Below, in pieces: positions 36,235 through 45,356 of a DNA stretch of 64,000 nucleotides (within the stretch, counting starts at the first letter, position 1; each line of letters begins with the position of its first letter). A model generated the notes under the pieces. It did not search any database. It was not told the DNA's origin and saw only the letters and a program-made list of their open reading frames with translations. Source of the stretch: JBBRYW01 sp038253945 (GTDB taxonomy: Bacteria; Actinomycetota; Thermoleophilia; Gaiellales; Gaiellaceae); NCBI GenBank assembly GCA_038253945.1, contig JBBSGR010000007.1, positions 1 through 64,000 on the forward strand, in the 5' to 3' direction. The translations under genes were made by a program, and so were the position numbers.

Positions 36235-38964
36235 CTACTCCTCCGCCAGCACCACGGGCGCCGTCAGCCCGCTCAAGCGACTGAGCGGCAGCAGCGAGGC
36301 GAGCAGGGCGACGAGCAGGCCGCCGCCGGCCGCGAGGGCGGCGGCACCGAGCAGCGGCGGCACGGAGACGCCGAGCAGCAGCCCGAGCGCGAGCCCGAGC
36401 AGCGCGCCGGCCAGACCGCCGACCAGCCCCAGGCCGGCCGCCTCCAGCGCGACCACCTGCGCCAGATGACGCTGGCGCCAGCCGAGCGTGCGCAGGGTGA
36501 CGAGCTCGGCCGACCGCTCGCGCAGGTTCAGAAAGAGCACGTCGGCCAGCGAGCAGGCGGCAAGGCCGATCGTGACCCCAAGCGCGACGAAGTCGAGCCC
36601 CGAGATCCGAAACAGGATCGCGTTCCCGAGCAGGGTGCCGACCAGCGTGCCGTGGAAGGCCTGGTTGATGCCCACGATCAGCGTCAGCGCCGCGACGCCG
36701 ACGACCAGGCCGAGCACCCCGACCAGCGCGCGCTGCGGCACGCGGGCGAGGTTGGCGAGCGCCAGCCCGCGCAGCCCATGCACCGAGCGCACGCTCGAGG
36801 CGGCGACGACGGGCGGCGCCACCGCCGCCAGCGGCACCTCGCGCGAGGCGCGAAGCGCGGGCACCAGTCCGGCCAGCACGGGCAGCAGCAGCGCGATCGG
36901 GACGACGAGCAGCGTGCGGGGCAGCGAGACGTCGAGCGCGAAGAGGCGAACGATCGCCGTGGCCAGCGCCGCTCCCACGAGCCCGGCCAGCAGCCCGACC
37001 AACGCCAGCTCTCCGAGCAGCGCCGCGAAGATCGCCCGCCGCGGCCAGCCGAGGCAGAGCAGCGTGCCGAGCTCCCTGCGCCTCGCTCGCGCGGCGGCGA
37101 AGGCGCCGTTGACGAGGAAGAAGGCGCACGCGAGCGGGATGAGCGCAAGTAGGACAAGCCGCTTGCGATCGAGCGCCTTCAGGAAGCTGACCGAGACGCC
37201 CTTCTTGACCCAGCCCTCCTTCAGGAGTAGCTCAGGGCGTCCGAACTTGCCCGCCGGCAGGTCGATCAGCATCGGGCGCGGCGAGGAACCGGCGGTGATG
37301 TCGACGTCCAGCCCGGTGCGGTCGCGGATCTCGAGCGCCGCCGCCTTGATGCGGGCCCGGCTTGTGGGGTCGGGGCCCTTGACGTTCGCAACGCGCACGC
37401 GGATCACGCTGAGGGGCGCCCTCAGACTTGCGCCCGGGAAGTACGAGGGGTTCAGGAACGGCTTCATCCCTTCAAGCGTCGTCAACAACAGGGGCGGCTG
37501 CTCGACGTAGTCGCCCACATTCTGCGAGGGCAGCAGTGGCTTTCCCTTGAGCAGTCGCCTGCTGCGCGCGTCCGCCGGCTCGACCGACGGCGGATAGTAC
37601 GTTTCCATCGGCAGCCTCGAAAGCGGGCTGAAGCCGGGCAGCTTGGCGGGGTCGTAGCGGCCCCGCAGGCGCAGGTACGGTGTCCTGTAGACGCCTCGCT
37701 GGTTGAAGTCGTTTCTACCGTCGAGGGCCTTCAGGCGGCGAAATTGGACGTCGGCGTTATCGTACGGGGCTGGGAAGTAACCGCCGGTGGTGGGGTAACG
37801 ACGTGACTTCCAAATCGACTTGGGATTGGTCACGGCGAGCGGCGAGAGACGGCCGTCGTTCCTACGGCGATAGGCTGCATCAGAAGGAATCCAGTAGATG
37901 TCCGAAAATAGCTGGCCACGCAAGAATCGGTCGTAAACACGATTGAGTGCGATGCGCTTCGTAGCGAGCTGGCTGCCGGCTGGAAGATGCGTGACGAAAC
38001 GGTAGGCGCCGGCGCTGCCCACGCGAAGAGCGAACGACGTCGGCGCTTGTACGGGGATCCGCGAGATCTGGATGGCCAATCGCTCGTCGAGGTACGACCG
38101 CGCGCTCGCAATCACCGGAACGTAGTTGTGCCCGAAGCGTCCTACTCGAGCGGACTCGCCTGGCTTCAGGAACCGGCCCGAGGTGATTGTGCGGTCGAGA
38201 GCTGTCAGGCGCGCCTCCTGCACCGGATCGATCGCCGCGAGGAGCACCGGAAAGTCGAAAAACACGACGGAGCTGGGACGACCGACCGGAAGGCGCGAAT
38301 CGTACGCGGACGAATCCTGCCCGGGGGATCGGCGCGAAAAGCACTCCATGTAGGATTGCCTGCCGAACGGCCCGCCTCCGGAGGGAATCTCATTGGCGAA
38401 CTGCGTGCAGGGTTGGGTCCTTCGCCCGTCCGGTAGCAGTTCGTGGAGTCCGTGCTCGCCATAGACGAATCGGTCGCGCGTGGAGAGATAGACGTAGCCG
38501 TCGTCGCCCGGATAACGGGAGAGCCCGCGCTGGGCGACGTAAGTCTCCTCGAGGTGGTACATCTGCGCCGGCGCGTTCGAGACCAGGTCGTCGATCGGCA
38601 CAGCCTTGCCGACGAACGGGAAGATGTAGCCGATATTCGCGATCGGCGCCGCCATCTCCACGCCGTGAATGCGCTCGATCCGGTGGTACTGAGCGAGCGT
38701 GATGCCGCCGAAGATGCCACTCAGGTAGTTGTCGCGCACGAGCCCGCTCTCGCGCTCGATCTTGGTGAAGGAGCCGCGCGGGCGTACGAGGATGTCGTAG
38801 GCGTTCCGGAAGTTCTGCTTGACCGAGCCACGCACCCGCAGGTCGGAGGTCTTGGCCGCCGAGGTCAGCAACACGAAGCTGACCGCAGCCACCAGGATGG
38901 CGCCGCCGAACGCAAGCGCCCGGCTGGGGCGGCGACGCAAATTGGCCGCAAGGAACTGGAGCAT
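36235..38964 (-). CDS. FtsX/MacB-type ABC transporter permease, 909 residues (copy 1)
   Basis: Long permease: membrane segment at residues 15-36 (RALAFGGAILVAAVSFVLLT), a large extracytoplasmic domain (about 40-600) and then two FtsX-type membrane blocks (from ALIPLACAFFLVNGAFAAAR to the C-terminus), with LGTLLCLGWPRRAIFAALLG. Partner ATPase is probably the one at 43704, 4.7 kb away. A BamE-like secreted protein gene lies directly upstream on the same strand. A closely related second copy (39686-42412) is frameshifted. Substrate unknown; MacB-type transporters move or remodel peptides, lipoproteins or envelope components. Confidence 0.82.
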   Translation of the reverse strand: MLQFLAANLRRRPSRALAFGGAILVAAVSFVLLTSAAKTSDLRVRGSVKQNFRNAYDILVRPRGSFTKIERESGLVRDNYLSGIFGGITLAQYHRIERIHGVEMAAPIANIGYIFPFVGKAVPIDDLVSNAPAQMYHLEETYVAQRGLSRYPGDDGYVYLSTRDRFVYGEHGLHELLPDGRRTQPCTQFANEIPSGGGPFGRQSYMECFSRRSPGQDSSAYDSRLPVGRPSSVVFFDFPVLLAAIDPVQEARLTALDRTITSGRFLKPGESARVGRFGHNYVPVIASARSYLDERLAIQISRIPVQAPTSFALRVGSAGAYRFVTHLPAGSQLATKRIALNRVYDRFLRGQLFSDIYWIPSDAAYRRRNDGRLSPLAVTNPKSIWKSRRYPTTGGYFPAPYDNADVQFRRLKALDGRNDFNQRGVYRTPYLRLRGRYDPAKLPGFSPLSRLPMETYYPPSVEPADARSRRLLKGKPLLPSQNVGDYVEQPPLLLTTLEGMKPFLNPSYFPGASLRAPLSVIRVRVANVKGPDPTSRARIKAAALEIRDRTGLDVDITAGSSPRPMLIDLPAGKFGRPELLLKEGWVKKGVSVSFLKALDRKRLVLLALIPLACAFFLVNGAFAAARARRRELGTLLCLGWPRRAIFAALLGELALVGLLAGLVGAALATAIVRLFALDVSLPRTLLVVPIALLLPVLAGLVPALRASREVPLAAVAPPVVAASSVRSVHGLRGLALANLARVPQRALVGVLGLVVGVAALTLIVGINQAFHGTLVGTLLGNAILFRISGLDFVALGVTIGLAACSLADVLFLNLRERSAELVTLRTLGWRQRHLAQVVALEAAGLGLVGGLAGALLGLALGLLLGVSVPPLLGAAALAAGGGLLVALLASLLPLSRLSGLTAPVVLAEE

Positions 38965-38967
38965 GGT

Positions 38968-39090
38968 CTATTCGTCCGCCTGCATCGCCGCTTGGAGCGC
39001 CACCCGCGACCCCCGGTAGGCCTCGCGGCAGCCGAGCGCACGCAAGGCGTCGACCTGGCCCGCGGTGAGGTTGTCGCACAGCGCGTTCAC
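38968..39090 (-). CDS. 40-residue small ORF between BamE-like and permease genes
   Basis: GTG 39090 to TAG 38968, 3 nt before the permease ATG. The peptide contains NLTAGQVDALRALGCREAYR, which looks like a real helical segment rather than random translation. It may be a small protein, a gene remnant or another relay. No Shine-Dalgarno is evident. Confidence 0.4.
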   Translation of the reverse strand: MNALCDNLTAGQVDALRALGCREAYRGSRVALQAAMQADE

Positions 39091-39105
39091 GAGCGCGGGC
39101 GGCGT

Positions 39106-39618
39106 TTACTTGCGGGCCCTTATCGCAACCGCGCGGACGCTCGACTTGGTCGTGTCGACGACGAAGACGGTCTCGCCATTCGATTTGCGCGGCACGAGGC
39201 ATGCCTGGCCCGCCTCGTCGAGCAGGCTGCAGCGGGCGCCGGGGTATCTGAGGCGCATCTGGCCCGCGGACGAGCCGACCCCAACGCCCTGAGGAGTGCG
39301 CTGGCCGCGAATGTAGATGACCACCATGACCACGCGCAGCTTGCCGCCCCGTTTCGCGAGTCCAACGGTGTAGCCGTGCGTCTGGACGTATTCGTACTCG
39401 ACGTAGGTCGGGTCTTTACTCAGACGTCCGGCCACCGGGGCCCCTCCGCCCTGACGGATGGCGACTGGTTTGCCCACCGCGCGTACGAGCTGCGCAGACG
39501 TCATGCCGAGATTGACGCGACCGATTCCGCGGCCGAGGCGAATGACCGCTCCGGCGTCCACCGCGAATCCGAGGAGGGCGAGCACGACGCAAAGGGCGAG
39601 GGCGAGTCGAGTTCGCAC
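39106..39618 (-). CDS. secreted BamE/SmpA-like small protein (paralogue 2)
   Basis: 170 residues: signal peptide (LALALCVVLALLGFAVDAGA), GIGRVNLGMTSAQLVRAVGKP, then GVGSSAGQMRLRYPGARC and a second cysteine. GTG 39618 is preferred over the GTG 21 nt upstream because TATGAT (39625-39630 on the minus strand) lies 6 nt before it, implying a leaderless message. It precedes permease copy 1, as paralogue 3 precedes copy 2; the pair probably acts together at the cell surface. Confidence 0.68.
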   Translation of the reverse strand: MRTRLALALCVVLALLGFAVDAGAVIRLGRGIGRVNLGMTSAQLVRAVGKPVAIRQGGGAPVAGRLSKDPTYVEYEYVQTHGYTVGLAKRGGKLRVVMVVIYIRGQRTPQGVGVGSSAGQMRLRYPGARCSLLDEAGQACLVPRKSNGETVFVVDTTKSSVRAVAIRARK

Positions 39619-39645
39619 GCGGGTATCATACATTGTCACTGACTA
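39619..39645 (-). promoter_or_regulatory. -10 box and shared motif upstream of BamE-like paralogue 2
   Basis: On the minus strand the sequence reads GTGACAATGTATGATACCC. The part ACAATGTATG is shared with the PadR/ATPase intergenic region and nearly with the site before paralogue 3 (ACAAGGTAT). The motif overlaps TATGAT, so a repressor there would block transcription. Confidence 0.4.
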
Positions 39646-39685
39646 TCGAAGGAGGTGAACCGCGCCCTCCGCGGGCGCGGCTGAC

Positions 39686-42412
39686 CTACTCCTCCGCCAG
39701 CACCACGGGCGCCGTCAGCCCGCTCAAGCGACTGAGCGGCAGCAGCGAGGCGAGCAGGGCGACGAGCACGCCGCCGGCGGCCGCGACGGTTGCGGCGCCG
39801 AGCAGCGGCGGCGCCGAGACGCCGAGCAGCAGCCCGAGCGCGAGCCCAAGCAGCGCGCCGGTGAGGCCGCCGGCAAGTCCGAGCCCGGCGGCCTCGAGCG
39901 CGACCATCTGCGCCAGGTGACGCTGGCGCCAGCCGAGCGTGCGCAGGGTAACGAGCTCAGCCGCGCGCTCGCGCAGGTTGAGAAAGAGGACATCGGCCAG
40001 CGAGCAGGCGGCAAGCCCGATCACGACCGCCAGGGCGACGAAGTCGAGCCCCGAGGTGCGAAACAGGATCGCGTTCCCGAGCAGGGTGCCGACGAGCGTG
40101 CCCTGGAAGGCGCGATCGATACCGACGATCAGCGTCAGCGCCGCCACGCCGACGGCGAGGCCGAGCACCCCTACCAAGGTTCGCTGCGGCACACGCGCCA
40201 GGTTGGCGAGCACGAGTCCGCCCAGGCCGCGCACCGAGCGCACGCTCGTGCGGGCGACGACCGGCGGCGCCACCGCCGCGAGCGGCACCTCGCGCGAGGC
40301 GCGCAGCGCCGGCACCAGTCCGGCGAGCACCGGCAGCAGCAGCGCGATCGGGACGACGAGCAACGTCCGCAAGAGCGAGACGTCGAGCGCGAACGCCATG
40401 ACGATCGCCGCCGCCAGCGCCGCTCCCAGGAGCCCGGCCAGCAGGCCGAGCAGCGCCAGCTCCCCCAGCAGGACCGTGAAGATGGCGCGCCTGGGCCAGC
40501 CGAGGCAGAGCAGCGTGCCCAGCTCGCGCCTTCTCGCCCGCGCGGCGGCGAAGGCGCCGTTCAAGAGGAAGAAGGCGCAGGTCAAGGGGATCAGCGCCAG
40601 CAGCGCCAGCCGCTTGCGATCGAGCGCCTTCAGGAAAGTAACTGAGAACCCTTCTTGACCCAGCCTTCCTTCAGCAAGAGCTTCGGCCGTCCGAACTTGC
40701 CCGCCGGCAGGTCGATCAAGAGCTCGCGTGGCGAGGAGCCGGCCGTGATGTCGACATCCAGGCCCGTGCGGTCTCGGATCTGGAGCGCGACCGCCTTGAT
40801 CCGGGCTCGGCTCTCGGGATCGGGGCCCTTGACGTGGGCGACGCGAACGCGAATGACACTGAGGGGCGCCTTGCCGTCGACGCCGGTGTAGTAGTCGCGA
40901 TTGAAGAACGGCTTCATCGCCCTGAGTGTCGTCAGGAAGAGCGGCGGCTGCTGGATGTAGTCGCCCACGTTCTGGGTTGGCAAGAGCGGCTTGCCCTTCA
41001 GCAGGCGGCGGCTGCGTGCGTCGCCGCCTTCGACCAGCGGCGGGTAGTAGGTCTCCATCGGTAGCTTCGAGAGCGGGCTGAAGCCGGGCAGCTTGCTTGG
41101 GTCGTAGCGGCCGACGACGCGGAAATACGGCGCTCGCACGATGCCGCCGTCCAGGATCGACGACGCCTGGTGTCCCTCCTTCAGACGGCGGAACTGCGTG
41201 TCGGCGTTGTCATGCGTCGTCGTGTAGTACCTGCTATCGAGGCCCGGCGAGGTCCAGACCGAGAGCGGGTTGCTGACACGTTTGGCCGCGAAGCGCCGCT
41301 CGCCCACGCGCCGGTAGCGAACGTCCGACGGCGTCCAGTAGAGCGCGGTGCCGATCGGTGCGCCGCTCACGAGGCGTTGGTAGAAACGATCTGCGGGGAC
41401 GCGCTCGGTCGCGAGCCGCTCTGCTGTGGGCAGGTGGGTGACGAAGCGGTAGGCGCCTCTTCTCGCGAGCCGCAGAGGCACGTCCACTCCCTTGGGCAGT
41501 TTCAGCCGAGAGATCTCCAACTTCACCGTCTCGTCGACGTAGGTCTTGCTGCTCGCGATGACAGGGACGAAGCGGGCCCCCCGCCCGACTCGAGGATGCT
41601 CGCCGGGGCGGAGGTAGCGTCCCCGAACGACTGCGCGGTCGAGGTGGAGCAGGCGGGCCTCCTGCATCGGATCGATCGCCGCGATCAGAATCGGGAAGAA
41701 GAGCTCTGTGCGGCTGCCCACTTGCCCGAACGGGTAGCCGCGCGTAAACATCGAGTCCATGTCGAGGCCGCGGGAACGAGCCGAGAAGCACTCGAGGTCC
41801 TTGAGGAGATAAAACGGGGTCTGGGGTTGTGGGATCTCGAGCGAGTACGGTCCGCAGACGGGCAACTTGCCGTGTCCCGACGACCTCGAGGATGCCGTGC
41901 CACTGGTCGTAGACGAAGGGGTGGCGCGTCTCGTAGTAGATGAACGACTCGCCGCCCGGGTAGTGCGAGAGCCCTCGCTGTGCTTCGTAGGACGTCCGAA
42001 TCCGGTGGAGCTGCACCGGCTGGCGCGTCAAGAAGGGCTCGACCGAGACGGGCGGCGTCACGATCGGAAAGATGAAGCCGATGTTCGCGATCGGCGCCGC
42101 CACCTCGACGCCCGGGATGCGCTTGATCTCGGCGTACTGCCTGAGCGTGATGCCGCCGAAGATGCCGCTCAGGTAGTTGTCCCTGACGAGCCCGCTCTCA
42201 CGCTCGATCTTGGTGAAGGAGCCGCGCGGGCGCACCAGAATGTCGTAGGCATTACGGAAGTTCTGCTTGACCGAGCCGCGCACGCGCAGATCGGACGTCT
42301 TGGCCGCTGAGGCGAGCAGGACGAAGCTGACGGAGGCGACCAGGATCGCAGCGGCGAAGGCAAGTGCGCGGCTGGGGCGGTGGCGCAGGTTGGCGAGCAT
42401 GAAGCGCCGCAT
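39686..42412 (-). pseudogene. FtsX/MacB-type permease, copy 2, with two frameshifts
   Basis: The three frames together give a protein of about 909 residues that aligns with copy 1 throughout (for example RGSFTKIERESGLVRDNYLS is identical). Frame change 1 near 41873-41878, one extra G in a GGG run (after HGILEVV, the correct continuation GHGKLPVCGPYS is in the next frame). Frame change 2 near 40650, one base lost (after LLKEGWVKKG; continuation VTFLKALDRKR in another frame). The N-terminal fragment would keep one membrane segment only. Recent decay or base errors. Confidence 0.8.
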
Positions 42413-42430
42413 CTCCTTCCGCCTCGGCGA

Positions 42431-42958
42431 CTAGACCCGGTCTCGAATGACGACGGCTTCGACCTCAAACTTGAGCTTATCGATCTCGAACACCGTCTCT
42501 CGCCCCCTCGGTGAGCGGAGCACGCACTCGTCCACGTACGTGCCCAGCACGAGTAACGGGGCGCAGCGGATGCGAGGGTACTTGAGCCGGACGTCGCTGT
42601 AGGGGGAGCCAACCCCGATGCCCGCCGGAGTCTTCTGTCCCCGCAGGTAGTAGGCGATCAGGACGACCCGGAGCTTGCCTGCGCGCTTCGCCATACCGAT
42701 CGTGTAGAGGCTGCGAGTGTGGTACTCGAGCAGGCGGTAGCTCGGGTCCTTGATGAAGCCCGTGAACTGCGGCCCCTTGTGCACGCCAGGGTCGCGGTCG
42801 ACGCCGTCCGGCTTGCCGAGCACGCGCTGAGGCTGCGGCATGGTCATTCCGAGTCGCACATGGCCGATGCTGCGGTAGAGCTGGATTGCCGCCCCGCCTG
42901 GCCCCGGAAAGATGAGAGCGCAAACGAGCAGAAGCGAGACCGCGACGAAGCGACGCAT
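42431..42958 (-). CDS. secreted BamE/SmpA-like small protein (paralogue 3)
   Basis: 175 residues: signal peptide (VAVSLLLVCALIFPGPGGAA), SIGHVRLGMTMPQPQRVLGKP, KRAGKLRVVLIAYYLRGQKT, GVGSPYSDVRLKYPRIRC and a second cysteine. It is closest to paralogue 2 (LAKRGGKLRVVMVVIYIRGQ). It lies 18 nt before permease copy 2. A promoter with TGGACG/TATATT is upstream. Confidence 0.68.
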   Translation of the reverse strand: MRRFVAVSLLLVCALIFPGPGGAAIQLYRSIGHVRLGMTMPQPQRVLGKPDGVDRDPGVHKGPQFTGFIKDPSYRLLEYHTRSLYTIGMAKRAGKLRVVLIAYYLRGQKTPAGIGVGSPYSDVRLKYPRIRCAPLLVLGTYVDECVLRSPRGRETVFEIDKLKFEVEAVVIRDRV

Positions 42959-42968
42959 GGCTGCTCGG

Positions 42969-42998
42969 AATATACCTTGTGACGATGTAAGGCGTCCA
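42969..42998 (-). promoter_or_regulatory. promoter of BamE-like paralogue 3 and permease copy 2
   Basis: Minus strand TGGACG (42998-42993), 18-nt spacer, TATATT (42974-42969). The spacer includes CATCGTCACAAGGTAT, related to the motif found at the PadR/ATPase intergenic region. Confidence 0.5.
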
Positions 42999-43038
42999 GG
43001 AAGCGCTCGCCATGCGGCGCGAGTGGCACGGGCCTCGC

Positions 43039-43647
43039 TCAGCCAGGCTCTTGCTTTGCGCGGCTCTCGGACCCCCGCTCGGCGTTCTCGATCGTCGGCA
43101 CCTCCTCGGGTAGCGCCCCCTGCGAGGCGACCAGCTCACCCGCAGCCGCCTCGGCCAGCTCGACCACCTGCAGGTTTGCCTCGGCGTGCTTCGAAGCCGC
43201 CTCGATCAGCAGGCGCACGAGCGGCTCGTCCCGGTGGTCGAGGCGGAGCTCCGCGAGCGCTGAGAGCTCGCCCAGGTATGCCTGGCGCTGGACGCGAATG
43301 ACGTCCTTCAGCTCGCTCTCGCCGAGTCGGGCTGCCGCGAACAGCTTGAGGAAGAAGTCGTCGCGGTAGCCGCCCTGGCGGACGAAGGGCGTCGCGAGCC
43401 AGTTTTCGAGCTCTGCCCGTCCGGCCTCGGTCAAGCGGTAGACGTTCTTGTCGGGGCGATCCGACTGGGCGACGACGCGCTTCGTGACGAGCTCGTCGCG
43501 GATCAGCCGCTCCAGCACCTGGTAGAGGTGGCCGATGTTGAGCTCGCCCCACTGCGGCCCGATCGAGCGCTCGAAGCTCGCCTTCAGCCCGTAGCCGTGC
43601 GCGGGGCCCGAGGCGAGGAGGGCGAGTACTGCATGTTGGATCGGCAC
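43039..43647 (-). CDS. PadR-family transcriptional regulator
   Basis: 202 residues. N-terminal winged helix AVLALLASGPAHGYGLKASFE with GHLYQVLERLIRDELVTKR, and a C-terminal coiled-coil dimerisation domain (Vir_Act-alpha-C type) containing FFLKLFAAARLGESELKDVI. Divergent from the ABC ATPase gene, with 56 bp between starts. PadR proteins commonly repress adjacent ABC transporter genes, so it probably controls this locus. Confidence 0.85.
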   Translation of the reverse strand: MPIQHAVLALLASGPAHGYGLKASFERSIGPQWGELNIGHLYQVLERLIRDELVTKRVVAQSDRPDKNVYRLTEAGRAELENWLATPFVRQGGYRDDFFLKLFAAARLGESELKDVIRVQRQAYLGELSALAELRLDHRDEPLVRLLIEAASKHAEANLQVVELAEAAAGELVASQGALPEEVPTIENAERGSESRAKQEPG

Positions 43648-43672
43648 CGGGTTTCCCTACTGAGACTTGTTC

Positions 43673-43693
43673 TGCATAGCCACAATGTATGCT
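43673..43693. promoter_or_regulatory. inverted-repeat operator and ATPase -10 box
   Basis: TGCATAGCCACAATGTATGC contains the inverted repeat GCATA/TATGC and is directly followed by CT, so that TATGCT (43688-43693) forms a -10 box 10 nt before the ATPase ATG. A candidate PadR binding site. Confidence 0.45.
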
Positions 43694-43703
43694 ATTCCCA
43701 CCA

Positions 43704-44474
43704 ATGGATCTTCGCAGCAGCGAGAACGGCCCACAAGCTCCCGGCGCCTGGGTCGAGCTCGGGGGCGTCAGCAAGCGCTACCGGCTGGGCGAGGCGACGA
43801 TCACGGCGCTCGACCAGGTCAGCCTCACGGTCGAGCCGGGAATGGTCGTCGCCGTCACCGGTCCGTCGGGTTCGGGGAAGTCGACCCTGCTGCACGTCGT
43901 CGGCGCGATGGACGTCGCCGACGAGGGCCGAATCACGGTCGCCGGCGAGGAGATCTCCGCGCTCACCGGGCAGCGCCAGGTCGCCTACCGGCGCCGGATC
44001 GGCTTCGTCTTCCAGCGCTTCCACCTGCTGCCGGTACTGACCGCGCTCGACAACGTGGCGGCGCCCCTGCTTCCCTACAAGACCCCGTTCGACAGGCTCG
44101 CGCGCGCGCGCGAGCTGCTCGCCGCGGTCGGCCTCGAGGGGCGCGAGGCCTCCCTGCCGTCCCGGATGTCGGGCGGGCAGCAGCAGCGGGTGGCGATCGC
44201 CCGCGCGCTGATCAACGACCCGATCCTGCTGCTCGCAGACGAGCCGACCGGCAACGTCGACTCGCAGACGGCGCTCGAGCTGATGCAGCTGCTGCTCGAG
44301 CTGCGCGGGCGCCGCGGCATGACCGTGATCGTCGCCACCCACGACCCCGTGATCGCGAGCCGTTGCGACCGGGTCGTCCGCATCCTCGACGGTCGCATCC
44401 TCGATCAGGTCGACGTGCCGGCCGGCGGCGACGCCGAGGCGTTGCTCGAGCGGATCAGCCGGTTCGAGGCGTAG
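43704..44474 (+). CDS. ABC transporter ATPase, LolD/MacB type
   Basis: 256 residues. Walker A GPSGSGKST, Q-loop VFQRFHLLPVLTALDNV, signature MSGGQQQRVAIARAL, Walker B ILLLADEPTGNVDS and the switch histidine in THD. Most probably energises the FtsX-type permeases downstream on the other strand. ATG 43704 is chosen because an earlier ATG (43689) lies within the -10 box. Confidence 0.88.
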   Translation: MDLRSSENGPQAPGAWVELGGVSKRYRLGEATITALDQVSLTVEPGMVVAVTGPSGSGKSTLLHVVGAMDVADEGRITVAGEEISALTGQRQVAYRRRIGFVFQRFHLLPVLTALDNVAAPLLPYKTPFDRLARARELLAAVGLEGREASLPSRMSGGQQQRVAIARALINDPILLLADEPTGNVDSQTALELMQLLLELRGRRGMTVIVATHDPVIASRCDRVVRILDGRILDQVDVPAGGDAEALLERISRFEA

Positions 44475-44548
44475 GCGGGAGGTCGGGAGGCCCGACGCCG
44501 CGAGCAGTCGGTGGCGCCGCAATGGCGGTCGCCCGATAATGCAGTGCG

Positions 44549-44938
44549 ATGCCGTACGGACCTGCTATGCCCTCGCTTGCCGCTGCGTCCCTCGACGCAA
44601 GCGAGCGCCGCGTGTTGGAGCGGTTCGTCGAGCTGCTCCGCTCGGAGCTCGGCGACGACCTCGAGGCCGTCTGGCTGTTCGGGTCGCGAGCCCGCGGTGA
44701 GCCGCTCCGCGACGACTCGGACGTCGACCTCCTGGTGATCACGCGCGACGGTCGTGCGAAGGACCTGGCTCGCGTGACGCGCATTCTGTCGCGTGCCGCC
44801 GACGCCGAGGGCGCGGACTCGAGCGCCTTCGCCGCCCACGTGATGGATCCGGAGCTCCTGGCGGAGAGGCGCCGAATCGAGTCCTTCTTCATCCAGGAGG
44901 TCGACCGGGACAAGATCTCCCTCTTCGAGTCGGGATGA
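44549..44938 (+). CDS. MNT-type nucleotidyltransferase (second pair)
   Basis: 129 residues with VWLFGSRARGEPLRDDSDVDLLVI, split by position: GSRARG near residue 49 and SDVDLLVI near 59. Start ATG 44549 has GATAAT 8 nt upstream (leaderless type). The stop overlaps the HEPN gene start (ATGA). Together they form an MNT-HEPN toxin-antitoxin arrangement, with the order opposite to the first pair. Confidence 0.8.
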   Translation: MPYGPAMPSLAAASLDASERRVLERFVELLRSELGDDLEAVWLFGSRARGEPLRDDSDVDLLVITRDGRAKDLARVTRILSRAADAEGADSSAFAAHVMDPELLAERRRIESFFIQEVDRDKISLFESG

Positions 44939-45310
44939 GCCCTCGTTCCGAGGAGCTCCTTGCGAGCGCCGAGGAGCGGCTCGCCGGTGCACGCGATCTC
45001 CTCGTGACGGGCCATCCCGAGACGAGCGCGGCCGTTGCGTACTACGCGATGCTATACGCCGCCCGCGCGGCTCTCAGCGAGCGAGGGCTCAACGCCAAGA
45101 CACATCGCGGGACGTGGGCGATCTTCCGCGAGTCGTTCGTCGCGACGGGGCTCCTTCAGCGCCGAGTTGTACGAGGCGGCCCAGCGAGCCCAGAGGCTGC
45201 GGGAGGCCGCGGACTACGATGCGGGCGGCGCCGGGAGCGATGAGGCGCAGGCCACCCTCGCCGCCGCCGAGCGCTTCCTGGGCGCCGTCGAGCGGATGAT
45301 CGCCGCCTGA
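44935..45310 (+). pseudogene. HEPN-domain protein (second pair), frameshifted
   Basis: N-terminal half LLASAEERLAGARDLLVTGH, AAVAYYAMLYAARAAL and KTHRGTWAIFRESFVATGL is a HEPN domain. The rest (SAELYEAAQRAQRLREAADYD, then AAERFLGAVERMIAA) is in the next frame. One extra base near 45149-45154 (CTCCTT) explains it. The unshifted frame would end at 45243 with a nonsense tail. The MNT partner is intact. Confidence 0.72.
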
Positions 45311-45356
45311 AAGGCGGTCGGCCCGAGGGGCCGTCTGCTACACCTGTTCCGGGTCG

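Noticed and set aside
36488..37510. Plus-strand frames opposite the permeases, rich in Arg/Ser/Thr
   Set aside because: Reverse-frame shadows; the minus-strand permease translation with membrane segments is clear in both copies.
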